Assembly: GCF_030503635.1 (NCBI RefSeq)
Contig: NZ_CP129965.1
Span: forward strand, 2,046,001-2,110,000
DNA length: 64,000 nt
Direction of reading: 5' to 3'
Source of the DNA: Corynebacterium sp. P3-F1
GTDB taxonomy: Bacteria; Actinomycetota; Actinomycetes; Mycobacteriales; Mycobacteriaceae
The position numbers and the translations under genes were made by a program. The notes beneath the pieces are model-generated. The model was not told the origin of the DNA. It saw only the letters and a program-made list of their open reading frames with translations, and ran no database searches. Shown piece after piece: positions 26,136 to 33,821 of the stretch. The stretch's first letter is position 1. Each line of letters opens with the position of its first letter.

Positions 26136-27707
26136 ATGTCGGATGAACCCGTCGTACAGACCAGCGCTGGCCAAGTCCGCGGTGTCGTGGACCCCACCAC
26201 TGGCATGCGCACGTGGCGGGGGATCCCGTACGGTGCGCCGACAGGTGGCCGGCACCGTTTCCGCGCACCGCGCCCGCGGGAGCCGTGGACCGGCGAATTC
26301 GACGCGACCCATTTCGCTGAGCCGGCCATGCAGGGCACGTACGGCTGGAATGACAAAGTCAAAGGCACCGAGGATTGCCTGACGCTCGACATCGTGCGGC
26401 CAGACACCGACGAGGAGCTGCCGGTGGTGGTGTACATGCACGGCGGGACGTTTCTGACGGGCTCCTCGCACGAGAAGGTGTTGCAGGGGCACCGGTTCGC
26501 ACGCGCCACAGACATTGTCTACGTGTCGCTGAATTTCCGGCTCGGGGTGCTCGGGTATTTGGACTTGCGTTCGCTCGGCCCGGATTGTGAGGCAAACCCG
26601 GGCACATTGGACCAGATCCTCGCGCTTGAGTGGGTGCGCGACAACATTTCCGCTTTCGGTGGCGACCCGGATCGCGTGACCATCATGGGCGAGTCCGCCG
26701 GGGCCGCCGCGGTGACGACCCTGATGTGCTCGCCGGCTGCCCGCGGTCTCTTCCACGGCGCCGTCGCCCAATCCACCCCCGCCGCCGCAGTCCACTCCCG
26801 CATTCAGGCGGCAATGTGGGTGCGCAAGCTTCTCGACGGCATGGGCCTCTCCCGACTCTCCACCCTCGACGACCTGCGGCAGGTGGAGGGCGAAGAGCTC
26901 GTGCGCGTGGGCAATTCATTGCTCATCCGCAGCGGCGAGCTGCCCTACCTCAACCTGGCGTTCATGCCCACCGTCGACGGTGAGGTGATGCCGCGCCACC
27001 CGATCGACGTGTTCACCGACAATGAGGAAGCGCCGGTCCCGCTGATCATCGGCTCCAATTCCGGCGAGGCCAGCTTCACCAAGGCGATGTATGTATTCAG
27101 CCGTTCGCGCGAGCGGGCTGCCCGGCGCATCCTCGAGGTGTTCGACCCCGGCCACGCCGATGCGATCCTCGATGCCTACAACGGGGCGCAGACGCGGTCC
27201 GATTTCGCGGAGCTGGTGGCCGATGCCGTTTTTTGGGCGCCGTCGGTCCGTCTCGCCACCGAGCACCGCCGCGCCGCCGATGTGTGGATGTACCACTTCG
27301 ACTACGCAGCCCCAGCGGTGAAAAAGCTCGGCATTGGTGCCGTCCACACTGCGGATCTGGAAGCAGTGTTCGGAGCGCAGTACTCCACTCCCGCGGGAAT
27401 TTTGCAGCGTTTCGGGCCCAAGAAGGAATTCCAGACCGTGAGCGATCTCATGCAGAGGAACTGGGGGGCGTTCTTCCACACTGGGCGAGTCGGCGACGAG
27501 TGGCCCGTCTACGGATTCCGCTCCGAGGACGCGCCGGGCCGCGCAACCGCCGTCATTAGCGCGAACCCCCAGGTGGTGCGCGACCCGAAGGTGGAGAAGC
27601 GCCGTGCCTGGGAAGGCTTCAAGTTCACCAGCTGGGGTACCGGCCGCCCGGAGGTACTGGAGAGTGTGACCGACTTCCTCGGGCTCGAACCCGACGAGGA
27701 GCCCTAA
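26136..27707 (+). CDS. Type B carboxylesterase/lipase family protein
   Basis: A 523-residue alpha/beta hydrolase. The oxyanion motif MHGGTFLTGS, EDCLTLDIVRP with the conserved cysteine, and the nucleophile elbow MGESAGAAAV (Ser187) mark the carboxylesterase type B family; the acidic and His members of the triad are expected in the C-terminal half (GIGAVHTADLEAVFG has the H region). No signal peptide is seen, so it is probably cytoplasmic. It likely hydrolyses carboxylic esters such as p-nitrobenzyl or xenobiotic esters; the natural substrate is unknown. It stands as a single gene. Confidence 0.85.
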   Translation: MSDEPVVQTSAGQVRGVVDPTTGMRTWRGIPYGAPTGGRHRFRAPRPREPWTGEFDATHFAEPAMQGTYGWNDKVKGTEDCLTLDIVRPDTDEELPVVVYMHGGTFLTGSSHEKVLQGHRFARATDIVYVSLNFRLGVLGYLDLRSLGPDCEANPGTLDQILALEWVRDNISAFGGDPDRVTIMGESAGAAAVTTLMCSPAARGLFHGAVAQSTPAAAVHSRIQAAMWVRKLLDGMGLSRLSTLDDLRQVEGEELVRVGNSLLIRSGELPYLNLAFMPTVDGEVMPRHPIDVFTDNEEAPVPLIIGSNSGEASFTKAMYVFSRSRERAARRILEVFDPGHADAILDAYNGAQTRSDFAELVADAVFWAPSVRLATEHRRAADVWMYHFDYAAPAVKKLGIGAVHTADLEAVFGAQYSTPAGILQRFGPKKEFQTVSDLMQRNWGAFFHTGRVGDEWPVYGFRSEDAPGRATAVISANPQVVRDPKVEKRRAWEGFKFTSWGTGRPEVLESVTDFLGLEPDEEP

Positions 27708-27885
27708 AGGCTTGGCCCACGGTCATCATTGCCACGGTGTTGCCCCTGCACGGCGCGATAATGGCCTGTCGCGCACAAGCCGGTGTGAAAAGCGGTTGAA
27801 CCGGTGCGTTGGGGCAGGAACGTGGCTAGGCTAGGTGCGGCCAGGCCGAACGGACCTGAACATCCAGCAGGAGGGAACTGCCGTC

Positions 27886-28782
27886 ATGAGCTTTTTTGAG
27901 GACATCGCCGCAGGCCTCGACCGCGAAGGCATCGAGTCGCGCGTGCACGACGAGACGATGTTCGTGCCGATCACGTCCGATGTGGAGATTCACTTCGTCG
28001 AGATCGACCCGCACCTGCCAGCAGCCAACGTGTACATCGCCGCGGCAGATGTGGACGAGGACGACGACGAGTTTGAGACCGTCCTGGTGTCCGTTGTGTT
28101 CTCCGTCGAGGACGCTGTCCAGACAGCGGTCAAGCACATGGCCACCGATCAGGTGATCACGGTGCTCAGCGACCTGCTTGAGGGGACGGACGAGCGGATC
28201 GGGGACCTCGATTTCTTCCAGGACCCAGTCGACCCGAACCTGGTGCGCGCCGAGGTCGGCGACAACGCCGAATTGCACGTTCAGGTGGAGCTGAAGGATG
28301 GAACCCCGTGCGCCGCTGTCACATTCGTCGCTCTGCCGGAGTCCTACGACGACCTGCTGGATGACGCGATCGGTGAGCTGTGGGAGTCCGACGGTGACGC
28401 CGAGCTGACTGACGAGGACCGCGAGAAGCTCTTTGCCACCCTCCAGGCGGAAGCGATCAACGAGGTGGAGACCCTCGACCTGGGCACTTTCTTCGACTTC
28501 GACCGGCTCTTCGATGTCCTGTCGCTCGCAGCCGACCACGCCGAGGACTGGGAGGCCCAGCTTCTTCCGTTCGACGACGATGACTTCGACGAGCCCGACG
28601 TCTACGACATTTTCGGTGCCGACGACCCAGATGAGGACGACGACACCGAAGATGATGACGAAGACTTCGACGACGACCCAGATGGGGAAGACGAAGAAGA
28701 CGAAGACTTCGATGACGACCTCGACGACGAGGACGATGACGACACCGTCACTGAAGATGTCGACTTCGAGGACGAAGTCTAG
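27886..28782 (+). CDS. Highly acidic conserved protein, function unknown
   Basis: A 298-residue protein starting MSFFEDIAAGLDREGIESRVHDETMF after AGGAGGGA. The first 220 residues look globular and resemble the YbjN/T3SS-chaperone-like fold in outline (small alpha/beta units with alternating acidic surfaces), but the match is weak. The last 75 residues are almost only Asp and Glu (DDPDEDDDTEDDDEDFDDD and more), a disordered polyanionic tail. Such tails can bind basic proteins or calcium. Convergent with the next gene. Confidence 0.6.
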   Translation: MSFFEDIAAGLDREGIESRVHDETMFVPITSDVEIHFVEIDPHLPAANVYIAAADVDEDDDEFETVLVSVVFSVEDAVQTAVKHMATDQVITVLSDLLEGTDERIGDLDFFQDPVDPNLVRAEVGDNAELHVQVELKDGTPCAAVTFVALPESYDDLLDDAIGELWESDGDAELTDEDREKLFATLQAEAINEVETLDLGTFFDFDRLFDVLSLAADHAEDWEAQLLPFDDDDFDEPDVYDIFGADDPDEDDDTEDDDEDFDDDPDGEDEEDEDFDDDLDDEDDDDTVTEDVDFEDEV

Positions 28783-28794
28783 GCAAAACGCGCT

Positions 28795-29256
28795 CTAAGC
28801 GGCCGCGAGCCCCTCGAACATCGAGGCGGGCGAGTAGACGGGGGTGAAGGTGCCGTCGACAAGCCATACAAAGGTCGTGCCGGTGGGGGAGTGGACCTCG
28901 TGGACGGCGCCGGCGAGTGATGCGGGGACGAGAGCGCGCACCCAGGCTTCGGCGAGGTCGCGGTCGACGGTCATGCCGGAGACGTCGGTGAAGCGGATCT
29001 CGATGAGGTAGGCGGGGATGTGGCTTTCGCCGTAGCCTTTGACGCGGGCCTGCGCGCGCGGACCGACGCGCCTGCGGGTTACAGCAGCTTTGAGTTGCGG
29101 CCCATGGCCGGTGCGGGGTAGTTCGCGTGTCGGTGGGCGCCAGGCGGGTGTGGGCCGGGCGAGTGAACGCGGGTGGTGGATCACAGCCTCGAATCGGTCG
29201 AGGGCTTCGGTGTGGTTGGCGCGGATCTGGTTAGCGAGTTCTTGTGTGTTCGTCAT
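28795..29256 (-). CDS. Hypothetical protein, possibly Corynebacterium-specific
   Basis: 153 residues, starting MTNTQELANQIRANHTEAL. A Pro/Arg-rich middle (ARPTPAWRPPTRELP) separates a short helical start from a compact C-terminal part (AYLIEIRFTDVSGMTVDRDLAEAWVRAL ... TGTTFVWLVDGTFTPVYSP). No catalytic motif, signal peptide or membrane segment is seen. Codon use is like its neighbours, so it appears to be a resident gene. Confidence 0.55.
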   Translation of the reverse strand: MTNTQELANQIRANHTEALDRFEAVIHHPRSLARPTPAWRPPTRELPRTGHGPQLKAAVTRRRVGPRAQARVKGYGESHIPAYLIEIRFTDVSGMTVDRDLAEAWVRALVPASLAGAVHEVHSPTGTTFVWLVDGTFTPVYSPASMFEGLAAA

Positions 29257-29380
29257 GGCCCACAACCTACGAAACGGGTGTGACACCACCAGGCCTGGAT
29301 CGCACAAGCGTTCGAATACTTGGCAGGGAACGAAACGGATACTGGCCATACCGGTGAGAACGGGTACCGTATGGGGCGCT

Positions 29381-30718
29381 ATGACAACCTCATCCAGAGC
29401 CAGCCGCTGGTCTGCCCGTCGAGCAGAGCGCAGGCACTCCCGCGCAGCCGAGCGCGGCCCGGTTCCGCCAATCCCGCAGGAAATTTGGGTGCTTGTCGCG
29501 GCGGCATTCCTCATCGCGCTGGGTTACGGTCTCATCGCGCCGATCATTCCGCAGTTCGCGGTCAGTTTCGGTGTGCCGATGGCTGCGGCGGCCGCGGTGG
29601 TGTCGGTGTTCTCGGCGGCACGGTTGGTGGGGGCGCCGGGTGCGGGGTGGCTCGTGGATAAGCTCGGCTCGCGGAAGATCTACTTGTCGGGCCTGGTGAT
29701 TGTCGCGGTGACCACTGGTTTGGTGGCTCTCGCGCAGGTGTATTGGCACATGCTGGTGCTGCGATTCATCGCGGGTCTGGGGTCGACGATGTTCACGATC
29801 TCGGCGCAGGCGCTGATTGTGAAGGTGGCGCCGCCGCAGATCCGCGGGCGGGCGAGCTCGACCTACGCCACAGCTTTCCTGCTGGGCAACATCATCGGGC
29901 CCGTTGCCGGCGCGGGACTGTCGTTTTTGGGGATGCGCTGGCCGTTCGTGATTTACGGCATGGGCGTGGGGCTGGCGGCGTTCGTGGTTTGGGCGAAGCT
30001 ACCTAAATCGGACCGCGATGTCGACCGTGCCGCGCGCCCGCCAATGCGGTTGGGGGAGGCGCTTGGCCACCCCAGCTACCGGAGTTTGCTCGTGTCGATG
30101 TTCGCGAATGGCTGGGTGAATATGGGCGTGCGCGTGGCCATCCTCCCGCTGTTCGCGGCCTCGGTGTTCACGCACGGCGCGGCGATGTCCGGCTTCGCGT
30201 TGGCAGCGTTCGCGGCGGGCAACGCAGTCACGCTGCAATTCTCCGGCCGCCTCGCGGATGAGATCGGCCGCAAGCCGATGATTCTGACGGGTCTTGCAAC
30301 CACCGTCGTGGCGACAGCGACGCTGGGGTTTGCCACTAGCTTCTGGCCGCTGATCGCCCTGTCCGCGCTCGCGGGTGTGGGCGGCGGCATGCTCGTGCCC
30401 AGCCAGCAGGCGACGCTCGCGGACATCATCGGCAACGACCGTTCGGGCGGGAAGACGTTGTCCGTGTTCCAGATGTGCGGCGATGCCGGACAGGTGCTCG
30501 GTCCCATTATCATCGGCGCGCTTGCGCAGTCCCACGGCTTCCCTGTCGCTTTCGGGGTGTGCGGCGCCGTTGCTGCAGGTGCATTCGCGGTCTGGGCGGT
30601 GATGGGGCAGGAGACCCACCCGAAGAGCGCGGCGCAACCGGCCGGAGCCACAACCTCGAACACCGCAGCAAGCGAGCCTCACACGCCGAGAACCGCCGAC
30701 CCCGCGAAGGAGAACTAA
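29381..30718 (+). CDS. MFS transporter (drug or metabolite efflux type)
   Basis: A 445-residue major facilitator with about 12 membrane helices. Motif A between helices 2 and 3 reads GWLVDKLGSRKIY, repeated in the second half as GRLADEIGRKPM; the helix 5 region GNIIGPVAGAGL resembles motif C of proton-coupled exporters. A basic N-terminus (residues 1-28) precedes helix 1. The stop overlaps the start of the nucleoside hydrolase gene (TAATG), so a role in moving nucleosides or bases is plausible though the sequence alone says only MFS exporter-like. Confidence 0.8.
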   Translation: MTTSSRASRWSARRAERRHSRAAERGPVPPIPQEIWVLVAAAFLIALGYGLIAPIIPQFAVSFGVPMAAAAAVVSVFSAARLVGAPGAGWLVDKLGSRKIYLSGLVIVAVTTGLVALAQVYWHMLVLRFIAGLGSTMFTISAQALIVKVAPPQIRGRASSTYATAFLLGNIIGPVAGAGLSFLGMRWPFVIYGMGVGLAAFVVWAKLPKSDRDVDRAARPPMRLGEALGHPSYRSLLVSMFANGWVNMGVRVAILPLFAASVFTHGAAMSGFALAAFAAGNAVTLQFSGRLADEIGRKPMILTGLATTVVATATLGFATSFWPLIALSALAGVGGGMLVPSQQATLADIIGNDRSGGKTLSVFQMCGDAGQVLGPIIIGALAQSHGFPVAFGVCGAVAAGAFAVWAVMGQETHPKSAAQPAGATTSNTAASEPHTPRTADPAKEN

Positions 30719-31722
30719 TGCGCATCATCCTCGACTGCGACCCGGGCGTGGACGACACGTACGCGCTGATCTACCTCGCGGCCGCCGCGCACGCCGGCAC
30801 GCACGAGCTGGAATGCGTGACCACCACCAGCGGAAACGTCGAGGCGGACCAGTGCGCGCGCAACGCCGCGTGGATTCTCACGCTGTGTGGCCTGCCCATC
30901 ATCCCGCTCGCCGCCGGAATCCCGGAGCCCCTCGGCTGGGAACTGACCACCACTCCGGAGACTCACGGTGACACCGGCCTGGGCTACGCGCACGCCCCGG
31001 AGCGCCACGTGGAGCACGACTGGGACCGCCTGTGGATCGACGCGATCGACCGCGGCACCGAGGACCTCCACCTCATCGTCACCGGCCCCATGACCAACCT
31101 CGCCGCGTTCCGCCGCCTCCACCCAGAGCATTACGCGAAGCTGCGCCACATCACGGTCATGGGCGGCGCGTTCCATTACCCAGGCAACACCACGCCCACC
31201 GCCGAGTGGAATTTCTGGGTGGACCCCCACGCCGCCAAAGAAGTCTTAGCCGACGCGCCCACGCCGATCACCGTGTGCCCCCTCAACGTAACGGAGAAAA
31301 TGCTCCTCACGCCCGAGCGCCTTCACCGCATCACAGACGCCCTCGGCTCCGCCCCCATCGCGGAGCACCTCGCCCCCATCACCCGTTTCTACTTCGAGTT
31401 CCACGAGGACATGGGCCAGGGCTACCAGGCGCAGATCCACGACCTATTCACCGTGCTCACCGCCACCAGCGCAATCGACACCGCGCCGCAGCTCGCCACC
31501 ATCGACATCGAGGCCGACAGCGACCTCACACGCGGCACATCGCTTATCGACGCCTCCCACTTCTGGGACCGCACCCCCAACGCCCACGTGATCACCGACA
31601 TCCCCGACGGAACCATCACCCACGCCTGGCAGCTTTTCGACGACGCCTGCCACATCCTCTCCCGCATCGCCTCCGGCGACGCCGCCCTGGAGAAACTCCG
31701 TCACCTGCGTGCGGAGGACTAG
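30718..31722 (+). CDS. Inosine-uridine preferring nucleoside hydrolase
   Basis: A 334-residue nucleoside N-ribohydrolase. The N-terminal calcium-binding cluster DCDPGVDD (residues 6-13) is the family hallmark, followed by VTTTSGNVEADQCARNA, IVTGPMTNLA and MGGAFHYPGNTTPTAEWNFWVDPHAA, all typical of IunH/RihA. It splits nucleosides into ribose and base for salvage. AAGGAGAA precedes the ATG within the MFS gene end. Its stop codon overlaps that of parA on the other strand in the sequence CTAG (31719-31722). Confidence 0.9.
   Translation: MRIILDCDPGVDDTYALIYLAAAAHAGTHELECVTTTSGNVEADQCARNAAWILTLCGLPIIPLAAGIPEPLGWELTTTPETHGDTGLGYAHAPERHVEHDWDRLWIDAIDRGTEDLHLIVTGPMTNLAAFRRLHPEHYAKLRHITVMGGAFHYPGNTTPTAEWNFWVDPHAAKEVLADAPTPITVCPLNVTEKMLLTPERLHRITDALGSAPIAEHLAPITRFYFEFHEDMGQGYQAQIHDLFTVLTATSAIDTAPQLATIDIEADSDLTRGTSLIDASHFWDRTPNAHVITDIPDGTITHAWQLFDDACHILSRIASGDAALEKLRHLRAED
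31542..31552 (-). repeat. Copy 9 of the CGTCGATAAGC word
   Basis: Within the nucleoside hydrolase gene; the coding strand reads S-L-I-D-A with leucine codon CTT. Confidence 0.7.
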
Positions 31723-32786
31723 TTCGAGTTCAGTCGGTCGTAAACGGTGTCCGAAATCAGTTTGATTTTTTCGGCGTATCCGTCGCGCTGGTTGCCCTGA
31801 GTACCTTTGATGCCGTCCCCATAGACAAGCTCAGCGATCGGTGCATGAACGTCCTGTGCAGTCGCCGGCATGGAATGCATGTGAGGAACGTGGCCGAGTA
31901 GGTAGTCTTTTTCGCTCTGGCCCAGTGTGCTGCCGATGAGTCGGGCTTCGTCGGCGAACTTGTCACGGAAGCGTTCGAAAGCTCCGACAAGCTGCTCTTT
32001 ACCGTTGGATTTCTTCTTGACGTATTCGAGCGTCGTGTAACCCAGGTACTTCAGGTTGTGGTCATTCTGGCCGCCGAGCCGTAGGTTTCGGGACTTCTTC
32101 TCAAAGCTCGCGGAGAACGACTTCCAGGTAGCGATATTCGCTTCCGACATCTCTGAGTACTCCGCGACCCATTCATCGAACCATCGGGCTAGGTTGCCGA
32201 ACGCGTGGTAGCTGAAGAGGTCGGTGGCAGTAGGGGTGACAAAAGCGTCGCACCCGAGAAGCACGGTTCGGTTGAAGGGGCCGAGACTCGGACCGACGTC
32301 GAAGAAGACGTAGTCGTACCGGTCTTCATCCTCCATTGCGGTGACGAGCTGTCCGGCCCAGTGAACCCTGCGGAAGGCTGCCGTCTCTTTTCCGAGAGCC
32401 GTTTGCCAGGCGGCGGACATTACGTCTTCGATCTGTGAGAGCTGCGGGTGGCCGGCCATGACATCGACCTTGAATCGTTCGGAGCGGTGAACTGGAATGT
32501 CAGTTTCAATTTCTGGCTCACCTTCCCGCAGGGGGATGAAAACACCGTAGACGGTTTTCAACAGCGACTCTCGTCGAGCAATTTTCGGGTCGGGGTTGCC
32601 ATCGTAGATCTCGTGGGTCTGCTGCTCGGTGAGCATGAGTTGGGTGGCATTGCATTGAGGATCGCAGTCGACGTAGAGAACCCGCTTACCCTTCATCGCA
32701 ATGTTGTAAGCCACGTTCGTCGAAAGGGTCGTTTTACCGACACCGCCTTTGTTGTTGAACAAGCTGAGTGTCTTGATAGTCGACAT
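31719..32786 (-). CDS. Orphan ParA-family ATPase
   Basis: A 355-residue deviant Walker ATPase. The start is MSTIKTLSLFNNKGGVGKTTLSTNVAYNIA, with the signature lysine in KGGVGKT; Walker A' is VLYVDCDPQCNATQLML and Walker B YDYVFFDVGPSLGPFNR. It is longer than the usual chromosomal Soj (about 280) and has an extra C-terminal part with lysine-rich TTLEYVKKKSNGK. There is no parB or parS-like gene beside it, and the base composition is lower in G+C than the neighbours. Such ParA proteins occur on plasmids and in integrated elements. GGAGGAACG precedes the ATG and fixes the start. Confidence 0.8.
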   Translation of the reverse strand: MSTIKTLSLFNNKGGVGKTTLSTNVAYNIAMKGKRVLYVDCDPQCNATQLMLTEQQTHEIYDGNPDPKIARRESLLKTVYGVFIPLREGEPEIETDIPVHRSERFKVDVMAGHPQLSQIEDVMSAAWQTALGKETAAFRRVHWAGQLVTAMEDEDRYDYVFFDVGPSLGPFNRTVLLGCDAFVTPTATDLFSYHAFGNLARWFDEWVAEYSEMSEANIATWKSFSASFEKKSRNLRLGGQNDHNLKYLGYTTLEYVKKKSNGKEQLVGAFERFRDKFADEARLIGSTLGQSEKDYLLGHVPHMHSMPATAQDVHAPIAELVYGDGIKGTQGNQRDGYAEKIKLISDTVYDRLNSN

Positions 32787-32826
32787 CGTTCCTCCGAAAA
32801 ACGTTCGCAAAAATTCAGACATAAAC

Positions 32827-32837
32827 CTAAGGCTTAG
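32827..32837. promoter_or_regulatory. Small palindrome in the parA/Excalibur divergent spacer
   Basis: CTAAG-G-CTTAG, 40 bp before the parA start, could be an operator for autoregulation, as ParA proteins often bind their own promoters. Confidence 0.25.
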
Positions 32838-32910
32838 AAACGTATTTCGCACCTTCAGAGGAGTCGCCCAATAAGCTGCTTCACAAAACAATGTTTGGAA
32901 GGCATTCATT

Positions 32911-33798
32911 ATGACGACGACGCAATCTACTGAACACAGAACGGAAAGAGACAGAAACTGGCCGAAAATCCTCGCATGGGTGGGGATAGTTTTCGGTGCG
33001 ATCGCGCTTCTCGGCAGCGTTGTTGGTGGTGAGACTGAAAACCGACTTTCAGGAACTTTGGCTTCAATAGCAATACTCATCCCGTCTGCATGGTGGTTCT
33101 TTTGCGAGAAACGGGATCATGAACGCCGCGATACGTATGAGACTAGTGTTCGCCGTAACGAGGAATTGACTAGATATCTGGGCCCGCAGGACCAAGTCAT
33201 TCTCGATGGAATGGGCGAAGTTGAACCTCCAAAGAAAATCAACCGTCGATGGCCGCTGGTTGGGATGACAAGCTTCATTCTTTTCCTACTGGGCGGAATA
33301 CTTGCCCCGCCGGCTGAATCGGGCTCCGAATCGAATGCTGAGACGTCTACCTCGCCTGCGTCCCATGAAACGACATCTTCAATGGCCACAACGCCTAGCC
33401 AAACGACAAGCGTGGCTGAAGATCCGAAAAAGTCAGAAGAAGCCAAGAGGTCGGAGGAGGCTAAACGGTCCGAGGATGCGCGACGCTCTGCAGAAGCGAA
33501 GGCTCGACAGGAAGAAGAAGCTCGTCGAGCTGAGGAGCAACGTCTGAGTGCGCAAGCTGAGGCAGAACGAGCACGATCGGGTGCAGTGCAAGAGGGCGTT
33601 CCGCCCGCGGAGCCGAATACTCAACCGCAGGGGCTCGTCGCACCGGCACCGCAGCAGCAAACTTCCTACGCGAATTGTAAGGACGTCTGGAATAGTATCG
33701 GACGGCCGATCTACGCGGGCGAGCCTGGCTACACCTCCGGCAGAGGCAAATTGGATGGGAATTCTGATGGTGTCGGTTGTGAAAGCGACCCTAGATAG
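32911..33798 (+). CDS. Two-helix membrane protein with C-terminal Excalibur domain
   Basis: A 295-residue protein, divergent from parA. Two helices near the N-terminus (about 19-40 and 48-66) and one more at about 113-131 anchor it. A Ser/Thr-rich outer linker, then a charged coiled-coil region of Lys-Arg-Glu-Ala repeats (about 170-225), leads to the Excalibur calcium-binding domain YANCKDVWNSIG ... LDGNSDGVGCESDPR, with its D-x-N-x-D-G-x-G-C core. Excalibur domains occur on extracellular proteins, some with nuclease domains; here there is none. Low G+C marks it as accessory. Confidence 0.7.
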   Translation: MTTTQSTEHRTERDRNWPKILAWVGIVFGAIALLGSVVGGETENRLSGTLASIAILIPSAWWFFCEKRDHERRDTYETSVRRNEELTRYLGPQDQVILDGMGEVEPPKKINRRWPLVGMTSFILFLLGGILAPPAESGSESNAETSTSPASHETTSSMATTPSQTTSVAEDPKKSEEAKRSEEAKRSEDARRSAEAKARQEEEARRAEEQRLSAQAEAERARSGAVQEGVPPAEPNTQPQGLVAPAPQQQTSYANCKDVWNSIGRPIYAGEPGYTSGRGKLDGNSDGVGCESDPR

Positions 33799-33821
33799 AA
33801 CGGAAAAGGGTTCTCACTCAC

